DNA from: Leptolyngbya sp. PCC 7375
Lineage (GTDB): Bacteria; Cyanobacteriota; Cyanobacteriia; Phormidesmidales; Phormidesmidaceae
Direction: 5' to 3'
DNA length: 64,000 bases
NCBI RefSeq assembly: GCF_000316115.1
Contig: NZ_JH993797.1
Location: 792,486-856,485, forward strand
In this document: piece after piece, positions 34,342-42,729 of the stretch
Numbering within the stretch: position 1 is the stretch's first letter
Layout: the number at the start of each line of letters is the position of its first letter
Program-made: the position numbers and the translations under genes
Notes under the pieces: model-generated
Databases searched by the model: none
What the model saw: the letters and a program-made list of their open reading frames with translations, nothing else
Told to the model about the DNA's origin: nothing

Positions 34342-35175
34342 ATGGCCCCAAAAACATTTGCCCAATACGAGCAAGAAGGCTGGCAACGCAACGCAGCAAC
34401 CTATGATGCTATTGACCTGCCAACAACTTGCCAAGCAGTCACGCCTATTTTGAATAGCCTTGGCAGCTTACAAGACCTACCTATCTTAGAACTAGCCTCA
34501 GGGACAGGTTATTTGGCCGCACAGGCTGTTACCCAGGGAGCAACCATTACTGGCATTGATATTTCACCCAAGATGGTAGAGATCGCCCAACAACGCGTAC
34601 CTGTTGGGGCAACGTTCTTACTAGGAGATGCGTCAGATCTTCCCTTTGAGGCAGAGCAGTTTGATGCTGTCGTGTGTAGTTTTGGCTTTCCCCATTTTGC
34701 CGATCCTCAAAAAGCACTACAAGAAATAGCCCGAGTGCTAAAACCTGATGGCGTCCTGACATTTAGCATTTGGCCAGAACCAGAACCAGACAACAGTTTT
34801 TTTGGCCTCATCCAAAAGGTCTGTCAAACCTATGCTGACCTGGAAGTAGGGCTGCCCCCAGCCCCTCCAAGTAGTGCGTTAGCAGACCCAGCCATTCGAG
34901 ATCCCATGATCACCCAGGCAGGCTTCAAAGATATTCACACTCAAACTCTAAATCTCCGATGGCCTTTGCAAGGTCCAGAGACAATGGTGGAGTTTATTGT
35001 AAAAGGGTCAGTACGAACACGAATGCTCTACGAACGACAGACACCAGCAGTGCAGGCAAAAATTCGAGCTGGGTTAGTTGAAGAAACGATGGCCTATATA
35101 CGGAATGGCAAAAAGAGTATTCCCTGTCCGGGGATGTTAGTAATCGGTTCAAAGGCTGTAGTACGCATGGATTAA
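34342..35175 (+). CDS. SAM-dependent class I methyltransferase
   Basis: The 277-aa protein starts at MAPKTFAQYEQEGW (34342); the longer frame covers the divergent TAXI gene start. The SAM site is ILELASGTGYLAAQA, followed by ITGIDISPKMVEIA, LLGDASDLPFEAEQFD and IARVLKPDGVLTFSIWP, the Methyltransf_11/UbiE-like pattern. The C-terminal 90 residues, lid-like, are less conserved. The substrate is unknown. Confidence 0.88.
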   Translation: MAPKTFAQYEQEGWQRNAATYDAIDLPTTCQAVTPILNSLGSLQDLPILELASGTGYLAAQAVTQGATITGIDISPKMVEIAQQRVPVGATFLLGDASDLPFEAEQFDAVVCSFGFPHFADPQKALQEIARVLKPDGVLTFSIWPEPEPDNSFFGLIQKVCQTYADLEVGLPPAPPSSALADPAIRDPMITQAGFKDIHTQTLNLRWPLQGPETMVEFIVKGSVRTRMLYERQTPAVQAKIRAGLVEETMAYIRNGKKSIPCPGMLVIGSKAVVRMD

Positions 35176-35610
35176 AGGCCATTATTAGCGATCGCAATCA
35201 GCACCAAAGCATCAAAATTCAAGACGGAATGATGAATAAAATTTAAATAGATCAAAGCGAACTTAAAAATAGTGACTATACTTAAGTTCTTAGATTGAAT
35301 TGTCAACTTTACGACCTAATCGTCACGATTTTGGAGCTTAGGCAGAGGTTTTTCCGCCTAGGGCATCATGCTGGGAACATAGATGATCTTTTTCCCTAAG
35401 AGCTAACTAGCTAGCCCAATTTTTAGTAAGTTTTCAAGCTGATGCTAAGGGGTTTAGACAAGCAAACAAGCCAATAGAAAGTGTTTTTCAGAAGCCGAAT
35501 AGTCAACGATTGCACGAATTATAGACACTCTACGCAGAAGACACTCTACGCAGACACTCTACCGAAAGATGTCTGTCAACCGTAATATATAATGCCGTGG
35601 GAGAAAAGCT
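35176..35610. other. Intergenic region before the S41 peptidase
   Basis: These 435 bases hold a HIP1-type site near 35190 and an A/T-rich middle. Three copies of a 14-16 bp direct repeat (AGACACTCTACGCAGA at 35523, 35539 and, shortened, 35552) end shortly before the peptidase start. I see no gene or RNA. The repeats may be regulatory or simple slippage products. Confidence 0.5.
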
Positions 35611-37635
35611 ATGGTGCGACTAGATACAAAACGAGCAAAAAGAATCACGTCAGCGACAAGAAGCTCCAAGCTGAATGGTCATGATAAGGAAAAGATTGGT
35701 CTTACTTTTTTAAATAGTGTTCATCCTGCTATTAAACAACAATTAGCTGATGCAACTGACTTAAAAACTTTTCTTGAGACGGCTGGTGACTTAAGTCTTG
35801 ATAAACGCAAACAAATCGTTGAACAAGCTCTCATTCTTTTTGAGGAAAATTTTGTTCATTTGCCTTTAAAGGAATCGATGCATGGCGTCAATCCTATTCA
35901 GAAACTACGTCTAATCAAACATCGCCTTGAACAAGAAACAGATGCCGAATTAGAGAGTGAATTGACATTTCACAGTGAAATATTGGATATTTTCAACTCT
36001 GTTCGGGATCTGCATACAAACTATCTTTTGCCTTTCCCATTTGCAGGCAAGATTGCTTTCTTACCCTTCCAGGTTGAAGAATATTTTGAAAACGGTGAGC
36101 CACATTATATTGCCACTCACTTTGTTCAGGGATTCTCGCATCCACACTTTAAAACAGGTGTGGAAATCAAACTTTGGAATGGGGTGCCGATTGGTCGTGC
36201 CATTGAATTATCTGGAGATTTACATGCAGGCAGTAATTTAGCAGCCCGTCATGTTCGTGGAATTGATGGACTCACCATTCGTCCTTTAGTACGTTCATTA
36301 CCACCAGATGCGTTGTGGGTTGTGATTGGTTACACCGATCTTGACGGTGTTGAGCGCGAAATTAAGCAAGATTGGATTGTTACGTCCTCCCTCCCAACGT
36401 TTGTTGAGGCTAATGCAGATTCATTGAGTACAAGCGCAGCTTCTCAGGGGATTGATTTAGAAGCTCATATCACTCAAGAAACAAAGAAAATGCTGTTTGC
36501 GCCAGAAGTGCTGGCAGCAGAAACCAAAGAAACCAAACTATCTACCCAAAAAGCGGCTGCCGGGCAGACAGTGCCAACCACAATGAGTAGTGTTTTCCAC
36601 GCAAAGAGCGTGAACACGACATTTGGAGAGTTTGGACACATTCGGATCTTTACATTTAGTGTGAATGATCCAGGGGCATTTCTTCACGAGTTTATTCGGT
36701 TAGTTGAATTACTACCGCAGAATGGTTTAATTCTGGATGTTCGGGGCAATGGTGGGGGGCATATTTGGGCCAGTGAAGGTCTGCTACAGGTGCTAACACC
36801 TGTCGATATAGCACCACAACCTACTCAGTTTGTTAATACGTCTCTCAACCTACGTATTTGTCAGCGACATGAAACCAATCCCACTGGTCAAATTGACCTT
36901 GGAGCTTGGGTACCTTCAATTCGTCGTTCAGTAAAAACGGGTGCTGTCTACTCAGGTGGTTTTCCCATTACGCCTGTTGATTTTGCCAATCAAATCGGCC
37001 AGAGATATCACGGCCCCGTAGTACTGATCACAGATGCCCGTTGTTACAGTGCAACCGATATTTTTGCAGCAGGTTTCCAAGATCATGACATTGGTCATGT
37101 ACTTGGCATCGATGATAATACGGGAGCGGGCGGTGCAAATGTTTGGACCCATGGTCTATTGCAAGCATTATTACGCTTTCCTAGTCCACCAGATGATGGA
37201 ATACCCTATGAGGATTTACCCGACGGGGCTAATATGCGGGTTGCTATCCGCCGTACCCTCCGGGTTGGCAAACAAGCAGGTACCCCGGTTGAAGATTTAG
37301 GGATCACACCAGATTCCCGCTACCACATGACAAAGAATGATTTGCTATTAGGCAATATCGACCTCCTTAACAAGGCTGGAGAGATTCTCTCAAGGATGTC
37401 TGTGCGTAGGTTGAATGTGACAACTACGTTGAATCAAAACACGCTTACCCTTCAAGTAGAAACCCTGGGGCTTACCCGTGTTGACGTCTATGTTGATGGT
37501 CGTCCGATTGAGAGTTTCGAAGTTACAGACGGTATTCAGTCCATTGAAGTCTCTCTGCCAGCTGGAGCAATGCTGTTAGAGTTGGCGGGTTTCAACGCGA
37601 ATGAATACGTGGCATCCAGGATGTTAGACCTTTAG
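35611..37635 (+). CDS. S41-family (C-terminal-processing-like) peptidase
   Basis: The 674-aa protein has a helical N-terminal region (to about 130), a possible PDZ-like segment near 160-220, and an S41 core. The core strand is NGLILDVRGNGGGHIW and the nucleophile motif ARCYSATDIFAAGFQDH gives S480. A lysine partner is not obvious by eye. A C-terminal beta domain (about 590-674) includes LTRVDVYVDGRPIESFEV. No signal peptide is seen, so it may act in the cytoplasm. The 3' end is marked by a strong hairpin. Confidence 0.78.
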   Translation: MVRLDTKRAKRITSATRSSKLNGHDKEKIGLTFLNSVHPAIKQQLADATDLKTFLETAGDLSLDKRKQIVEQALILFEENFVHLPLKESMHGVNPIQKLRLIKHRLEQETDAELESELTFHSEILDIFNSVRDLHTNYLLPFPFAGKIAFLPFQVEEYFENGEPHYIATHFVQGFSHPHFKTGVEIKLWNGVPIGRAIELSGDLHAGSNLAARHVRGIDGLTIRPLVRSLPPDALWVVIGYTDLDGVEREIKQDWIVTSSLPTFVEANADSLSTSAASQGIDLEAHITQETKKMLFAPEVLAAETKETKLSTQKAAAGQTVPTTMSSVFHAKSVNTTFGEFGHIRIFTFSVNDPGAFLHEFIRLVELLPQNGLILDVRGNGGGHIWASEGLLQVLTPVDIAPQPTQFVNTSLNLRICQRHETNPTGQIDLGAWVPSIRRSVKTGAVYSGGFPITPVDFANQIGQRYHGPVVLITDARCYSATDIFAAGFQDHDIGHVLGIDDNTGAGGANVWTHGLLQALLRFPSPPDDGIPYEDLPDGANMRVAIRRTLRVGKQAGTPVEDLGITPDSRYHMTKNDLLLGNIDLLNKAGEILSRMSVRRLNVTTTLNQNTLTLQVETLGLTRVDVYVDGRPIESFEVTDGIQSIEVSLPAGAMLLELAGFNANEYVASRMLDL

Positions 37636-37665
37636 TCTCTGTTGTTTAGAGACTGCATAAGCCAG

Positions 37666-37698
37666 AGGAGTATGCTCTATTGTCAGTAGCATACTCCT
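37666..37698 (+). terminator. Rho-independent terminator of the S41 gene
   Basis: An 11-bp stem (AGGAGTATGCT with AGCATACTCCT) and 11-base loop is followed by TTGT. It begins about 30 bases after the stop at 37635. Confidence 0.75.
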
Positions 37699-37740
37699 TT
37701 GTAGATAGCTCCCCATCGAGCTATACCAAAAGCTGCTCTT

Positions 37741-37986
37741 TTAAGCCACCCTCACCTTCTTCGTCAAAATCGCCATCACCTCATTAGGCCGTCCAGTAGA
37801 CATAGGCTTACTCCAATCATTGGGTTCAGCATAATGCTTATTATGCAGCTCTTGGATAGTCCGTTGCACACTGGTAAGGCTACCAAAGAGCATATGGCGA
37901 ACAATCTCAAACTGATGTTCAGCTAGCGGTTCTGGAGCAGGCGGAACTGTGGGCACAGTTGCCCCCTTGGTTGGATCGGTCAGCAT
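37741..37986 (-). CDS. Small hypothetical protein
   Basis: The 81-aa protein has a proline-rich N-terminus (VPTVPPAPEPLAEHQFE), a helix around VRHMLFGSLTSVQRTIQEL and a basic C-terminal end. No domain is recognised. It is the last of a group of leftward small genes. Confidence 0.5.
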   Translation of the reverse strand: MLTDPTKGATVPTVPPAPEPLAEHQFEIVRHMLFGSLTSVQRTIQELHNKHYAEPNDWSKPMSTGRPNEVMAILTKKVRVA

Positions 37987-38086
37987 CAGCTGTAATCTCC
38001 GAAATAGTAGTGATCAAAAACTTGCGCCAGGAGTACACCTGATCGCATAATTTATTGTGACCGCCAGCCGGACATAAGTCAAACAA

Positions 38087-38587
38087 CTATTGTTGTTTTG
38101 ACAACATTTTCTGGAAATTAGCTTGTTTAGCAATCAGTTCTAGAAATTTTGTTTTTGAGCGATCGGGATCATAGACGCCGTTTTCCCATTCGCTAACAGT
38201 TTGTCGACGCACACCTAACTCTTGGGCAAATTGGGCTTGGGTCAAGCTCATGTGCTTACGCAGGGCCTTAATGGCATCCTGTTGCCAAACAACAGCCCCA
38301 TCCTTTTTTTGAATGTTGTATTCTGCCTGAAATTTACGAAAGGTAACTGTTTGTTGCGTTAGATCAACAGTTTCGATGTGATAGCCAGCATGAACCCAGG
38401 CTTTAGCCTGAAGGGCGCTGTCACTATCACGATTGCTCCACCAATTTTTTTTGTTAAATGCTGAAGTGGGCAAGGTGTTATCCAACACCGCTTCGATTTT
38501 GGCAAATGTAAGCGTAATTGCATCCTCGTTGCATTTTTGCAAATGCTCAAACAGCGGATAGTATTTGCTACCAGGTTTGATGGTCAT
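38087..38587 (-). CDS. XRE-family regulator with N-terminal uncharacterised domain
   Basis: The 166-aa protein has a C-terminal helix-turn-helix (HMSLTQAQFAQELGVRRQ then TVSEWENGVYDPD). The N-terminal domain (about 1-85) has SKYYPLFEHLQKCN, TFAKIEAVLDNTLP, NWWSNRD and AWVHAGYHIETVDL, a conserved module seen with HTHs and nucleases in accessory regions. It probably regulates its own neighbourhood. Confidence 0.78.
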   Translation of the reverse strand: MTIKPGSKYYPLFEHLQKCNEDAITLTFAKIEAVLDNTLPTSAFNKKNWWSNRDSDSALQAKAWVHAGYHIETVDLTQQTVTFRKFQAEYNIQKKDGAVVWQQDAIKALRKHMSLTQAQFAQELGVRRQTVSEWENGVYDPDRSKTKFLELIAKQANFQKMLSKQQ

Positions 38588-38629
38588 TGAGGAAAGGGTG
38601 GTGAATTAGTTGTGGCTAACCATAGGGTA

Positions 38630-38932
38630 TTAAATCTGGTCGGGGTCTTCTCCGAGTTTCCGTAGTCGAGCAGCCAGGCGCTCGGCCTTTTCTTCTGGGG
38701 TTAGGTAGCGTTTGTCTTGGGCATCGAACCAGCCAAGTAGTTCTTGCTGAATGCCGCCTGCTGTGCCTTGATAGCGGCCAATGGCTAGGTTAATTTTGGG
38801 CATCCAGAATGGTTTGTCTAGCTGTAGTTGATAGATGTTATCTATTAATTTGTAAAGCTCGAATGGGATATCGTCTGAGTCGGGTAACTCAGTGCTAGGG
38901 GGTAGATAGGTTCTGCGGTCGGATTGAACCAT
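38630..38932 (-). CDS. Hypothetical protein
   Basis: The 100-aa soluble, helical protein contains IPFELYKLIDNIYQLQ and a C-terminal charged helix (LTPEEKAERLAARLRKLGE). It is encoded upstream of the XRE regulator on the same strand, 42 bases apart. Function unknown. Confidence 0.5.
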   Translation of the reverse strand: MVQSDRRTYLPPSTELPDSDDIPFELYKLIDNIYQLQLDKPFWMPKINLAIGRYQGTAGGIQQELLGWFDAQDKRYLTPEEKAERLAARLRKLGEDPDQI

Positions 38933-39087
38933 GGAGGACGGTGGACAACTTATCTCCTATAATAAGCGATGCTTTGAGTGGTGTTAGGAAAGGTTTGCCC
39001 ATATCCACCAGGCCATGCGATTCCGGTCAGTCCTCTAATAGTCGTTTTGAGGACCATAGATTTTATCGATTTCTCCTCTCTTAATGT

Positions 39088-39324
39088 CTAACTAGCTAGG
39101 CGCAAATCCATCTCGATAGGTAGCTCTATCTGCTCGTTTGCAGTGAGCCGTTTAGAGAAAAATAAGATTTCCAGATTCTCTATTGCACCTGACTCTGGAT
39201 TGAGTCGAGCGATGATTTCATCACCAATTTCTTCGGATTCTTGCTGTGCGTAGGGAGGGCATTGATCGATATACAAAATATCGCCTTCTTGGTCGTAACG
39301 AAAGACTAAGCGTCGGTCGGCCAT
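39088..39324 (-). CDS. DUF2283-family protein (possible antitoxin)
   Basis: The 78-aa protein has the DUF2283 pattern: VFRYDQEGDILYI near the start, then EEIGDEIIARLNPESGAIEN. The family often sits beside a small nuclease-like gene, as here: it overlaps the upstream gene by 19 bases. A toxin-antitoxin relation is inferred from that pairing. Confidence 0.72.
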   Translation of the reverse strand: MADRRLVFRYDQEGDILYIDQCPPYAQQESEEIGDEIIARLNPESGAIENLEILFFSKRLTANEQIELPIEMDLRLAS

Positions 39325-39635
39325 ATTTTTTCACCTCCTGAAAGTCTACGAGCTGTATAGGCTGTAATAATCCAGTGCCTTACAGGATCATTATCGCTAA
39401 TGGTAACTACAACCAGGTAACGGCCTGTGCGAATTGTTTCAAACCATTTGGAAAATAGTAAGGATTTTTCATCCCGAGTACTTTGACGAATTTGATCGGG
39501 ATTGCTAAGGGTTTCTGCTAATTGAGTTGAATAGTCGGGCAAAGTGCCTGGATGACGATCAATGATGTGCCGCTCTCGTTCGTCACTGAGTTCAATGTCA
39601 GCATTTAAATATGGGCAATAGAATGAACGGCTCAT
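39306..39635 (-). CDS. Small nuclease-like protein (barnase/EndoU/ColicinD/RelE group), possible toxin
   Basis: The 109-aa protein contains LSDERERHIIDRHPG (a catalytic-looking HI..RH motif) and then RTGRYLVVVTISDNDPVRHWIITAY, matching small RNase-like domains of phage and toxin systems. It overlaps the DUF2283 gene downstream, which would act as antidote. It is divergent from the trypco1-caspase operon. Confidence 0.6.
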   Translation of the reverse strand: MSRSFYCPYLNADIELSDERERHIIDRHPGTLPDYSTQLAETLSNPDQIRQSTRDEKSLLFSKWFETIRTGRYLVVVTISDNDPVRHWIITAYTARRLSGGEKIWPTDA

Positions 39636-39759
39636 TGCCTCTAAAGTGATTAGATTAAGTTAGTTTACATCCACTGAAGCCTTATTTATCAAGCTTCGTT
39701 TATATTTGGGTAGCTTAATTGATAATGCAAACTTTTAACTAGCCAGGGCCAGATAAATT

Positions 39760-40062
39760 ATGGAAAATATCCCATTTTTGGTTACTCAACCCGATGAAGA
39801 GGTGGATGACGATGTCAAAGGCTTGTTTTCATTGGATAGGGACGTCGTTGCACGGGATATTCCAGTTGAAAAGCTTCGTGAAAATTTGAATAACGTGTGC
39901 CAGAGTGTAGCATCAGCACTTGGTGATATTAAGAAAGTTGGTGACTTTAAGTTAAAGGAGGTTGAAATTCAGGTAGAAGTCACTGCTGAGGGTGGTGTCG
40001 AGCTGATTGGTACGGCTAAATTGGGTGGCAAAGGTGCAATTACGTTAACGTTTTCGGAGTAG
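39760..40062 (+). CDS. Trypsin-co-occurring-domain-1-like (trypco1) small protein
   Basis: The 100-aa protein resembles the trypco1 family (CU044_2847-type). It has an N-terminal beta hairpin, a helix (EKLRENLNNVCQSVASALG) and a C-terminal EVEIQVEVTAEGGVELIGTA followed by GAITLTFSE. Such small domains are found beside proteases, caspases and NTPases in bacterial conflict systems, where they are thought to act as adaptors. The caspase gene starts 3 bases after its stop, so they are one operon. Confidence 0.65.
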   Translation: MENIPFLVTQPDEEVDDDVKGLFSLDRDVVARDIPVEKLRENLNNVCQSVASALGDIKKVGDFKLKEVEIQVEVTAEGGVELIGTAKLGGKGAITLTFSE

Positions 40063-41238
40063 TGAATGAAAAAGCGTCGAGCATTATTGGTTGGGGTTCC
40101 TGAGTATGAAAGTGATGCACTTGAGGATTTGCCGGTCGTACGTCGTGATTTAGAAATTCTGCACTCTACGCTAGAGAATACTGGATATAGCGTTGGAGCA
40201 ATTGGGTCAGAAGGTATTGAACAGACTGGTCAAAACAAAATCCTGAAGGCACTTCGTAAGGAATTACGTAATGCAAAGGGATTAGATGTATTACTGCTCT
40301 ATTTTTCGGGACATGGCATACATTATGAGGGTAAGGATTATCTGATCCCCTCAGACGCTGATTTTGACTATCCTGATGATCCTGCTTTTGCCCAATATCT
40401 AATTGCTCTAGACACATTAAATGATGCCATAGACAAATGTAATGCCAAGACTGTTTTGTTTGTTGTGGATGCTTGTCGTCATGGAGTCAAACTTGGTGTT
40501 AAAGAGATTGGTTTAACTAAATGGAGCCAAGGTGATGTTAGAAAGGCAACACATCGCAGTTATATTTTAGTATTTGCCTGTGGAGCAGGGCAGGTTAGCC
40601 AATATGTACGCGGTGAAGATGGATTTAGCCTATTTACCCAAGCATTTTCTCAAGCATTAGATGCTGAACATCCAGCTAGTAATCTCAGTGAAGTTTTAGA
40701 GGCTACCCAGAATGAGCTAAACAATCTTATTGAGACTCATAGTAGAAGGCCACAAAAAATTCGTCGTCTGTTGGAAAGTGAAATTGAAGACGACACACTT
40801 CAACGCGTTATCTGTGAAGGAATTCAGCCTGACGAAGATTCTGAAAGTAGTCTTGATCCTTGGTCTATTGTTGTACTAGATGCACCCTTATGGCCAGAAG
40901 AAGCTAACGACGAAAAGTCAACAGCTTATCAGCTCAAAAAACAAGTTTCAGAAATTCTAGCAGCTTGCTGGCAGCAGTGGAAAAGGACAAAGGAGCTGCT
41001 GCCAAATGATGCCTGGAGAGATGAAAATTTTCCAGTAAGGGTATTAGACCGTCTTGATCTTTTAATCACACGTTCTGATCCACCGCTTGAGCTTAGCTTA
41101 GCTGAAGTTGCTCTGATTGTAACAGTACCTTTTGTATGTGAAGCACTTTTAGCGAGTGGTGTTGCAAAGGCGTCTCAGAATGACGCATTATCCTTAGAGG
41201 CAAATTGCAAAAGAGAAAAATTACGCATCCAATTAGAT

Positions 41239-42729
41239 CAATGGCACTGACATAAGTCTAATCAAGCAGCCAGCTTAGCTTTGAGAATATTACGAGGTTG
41301 TCGCATTCTGGGAAACGGTTTTGGCCTACGTTTGACGACTCTAGGTTCATGCCGATTAGGCCGTTGAGGCAACGGGTCAGAGGCAATATCTTGGAGCAAA
41401 TGGTCGTAGAGTCGTTGCCGTGTCGCGTTCGATGTTGTTGCTAATAATGCAAGAATTTGCTGAAAGTGTTGCCGAGCCCCCTGTAGGGAGAGACGATTAC
41501 GCTCATAGTGCAATAATGGAGAGGCCTGTTCCATCACACTACGCAGCACATTGTAGGCTAGCATGTGAGACCAAATTTCCTTACGGACCATGTCCGGTGT
41601 TTTGGCTGTGAGCCTCTCCATTTTGAGTGTCGTTTTGAGATGACGTAAATTGACTTCTGCCGCATGCCACCGCCATCCATAAAGACGGGTTAATTGACTA
41701 GCAGGATACTGTTTGGCATCCAATAGGGTGGTAACAATGATGATGAACTGGTCTCGAAACCCGTTACGAGATAGCTTCAGACGCACTTCTCTAACCGTCA
41801 ATGTCTGGGAAATGGCTGCAAACTCATCTGTATTCATATGACCCGGTCGTCGCTTGGGTTTGTGCCAGACGACTTGGTGGTCGCCAGGACCATGCCTGAG
41901 ACCTTTACGAAAATCAGTGTGCCGAGCATGATGTTTACGCAAGACCCCATCGGCCTCTTGCTGCTGAATCAGGGCTAAGTCAACATAGCTGCCAAAGGCT
42001 TGGTCTCCCATGGCCACATCATCGGGCGCTAAGTCCTGATACAACAAACGGCTCATGACGATTTCACTGGTTGTCTTCGGTGCAATACACCCTGACACCA
42101 CTGCCCCGGTTAGTAAACAGAAAAACACCACCACCCGAGCCAGTGGAAAGCCACATCCGACCGCTTGATTACCATGTTGAGGATAGACCGCTTGATTGGC
42201 CTCACTATCGGCCATCAATACCGTCGTTCCATCAAAGACTCTCACCCGACGACCACACCAGTAATGCGCCTTGGGCACCGTCTGTTCCAACTGCTCGGTT
42301 GTTTCGGGGATAAGACGTTGGAGGAGTGATTCCGGCAACCGGTCGCGAGCTTTGCTGTAAGCTCCGGTATCCGATGACGGAGGGGTAACGCCTGCGGCGG
42401 TTAACCAGGTGGTGAAGCACTTGACGGTGTTGCGGAGGCTTTTATCGGCTGATAACGCTTGATATAGCATGCCCCATACCGTCACGATGGGGGTATACAA
42501 ACGATTTCGGTAGGTGATCCCTTCTTCAGCCAGAAGCTCATCGAGTCTTGCTTCCGGTAGGATATCTTGCCACGGCGAACCGATACTTTTGAATAACTGG
42601 TGCTTGAGAATTTCGGCTGACTTCGGCATAGTAGAAAGTGATTTATTGTTGGCTTGCAGGGCCTTGATATATATTTATCAAGCCTTGCAGCCTTTTTCTA
42701 CTTTGTGCACTTTTAAGTCAGTGCCATTG
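41239..42729 (-). mobile_element. IS4-family insertion sequence
   Basis: Ends CAATGGCACTGAC and GTCAGTGCCATTG form 13-bp perfect inverted repeats. The flanks carry a 12-bp direct duplication ATCCAATTAGAT (41227-41238 and 42730-42741), in the 9-12 bp range of this family. The length is 1491 bp with one transposase gene on the minus strand. Confidence 0.93.
41262..42629 (-). CDS. IS4-family transposase
   Basis: The 455-aa transposase has the DDE core: D in RRVRVFDGTTVLMAD, D in DDVAMGDQAFGSYVDL and a Y..R..E..K-like signature in LYGWRWHAAEVNLRHLKTTL. It appears full length, so the element is probably active or recently active. It is transcribed against the interrupted gene. Confidence 0.93.
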   Translation of the reverse strand: MPKSAEILKHQLFKSIGSPWQDILPEARLDELLAEEGITYRNRLYTPIVTVWGMLYQALSADKSLRNTVKCFTTWLTAAGVTPPSSDTGAYSKARDRLPESLLQRLIPETTEQLEQTVPKAHYWCGRRVRVFDGTTVLMADSEANQAVYPQHGNQAVGCGFPLARVVVFFCLLTGAVVSGCIAPKTTSEIVMSRLLYQDLAPDDVAMGDQAFGSYVDLALIQQQEADGVLRKHHARHTDFRKGLRHGPGDHQVVWHKPKRRPGHMNTDEFAAISQTLTVREVRLKLSRNGFRDQFIIIVTTLLDAKQYPASQLTRLYGWRWHAAEVNLRHLKTTLKMERLTAKTPDMVRKEIWSHMLAYNVLRSVMEQASPLLHYERNRLSLQGARQHFQQILALLATTSNATRQRLYDHLLQDIASDPLPQRPNRHEPRVVKRRPKPFPRMRQPRNILKAKLAA

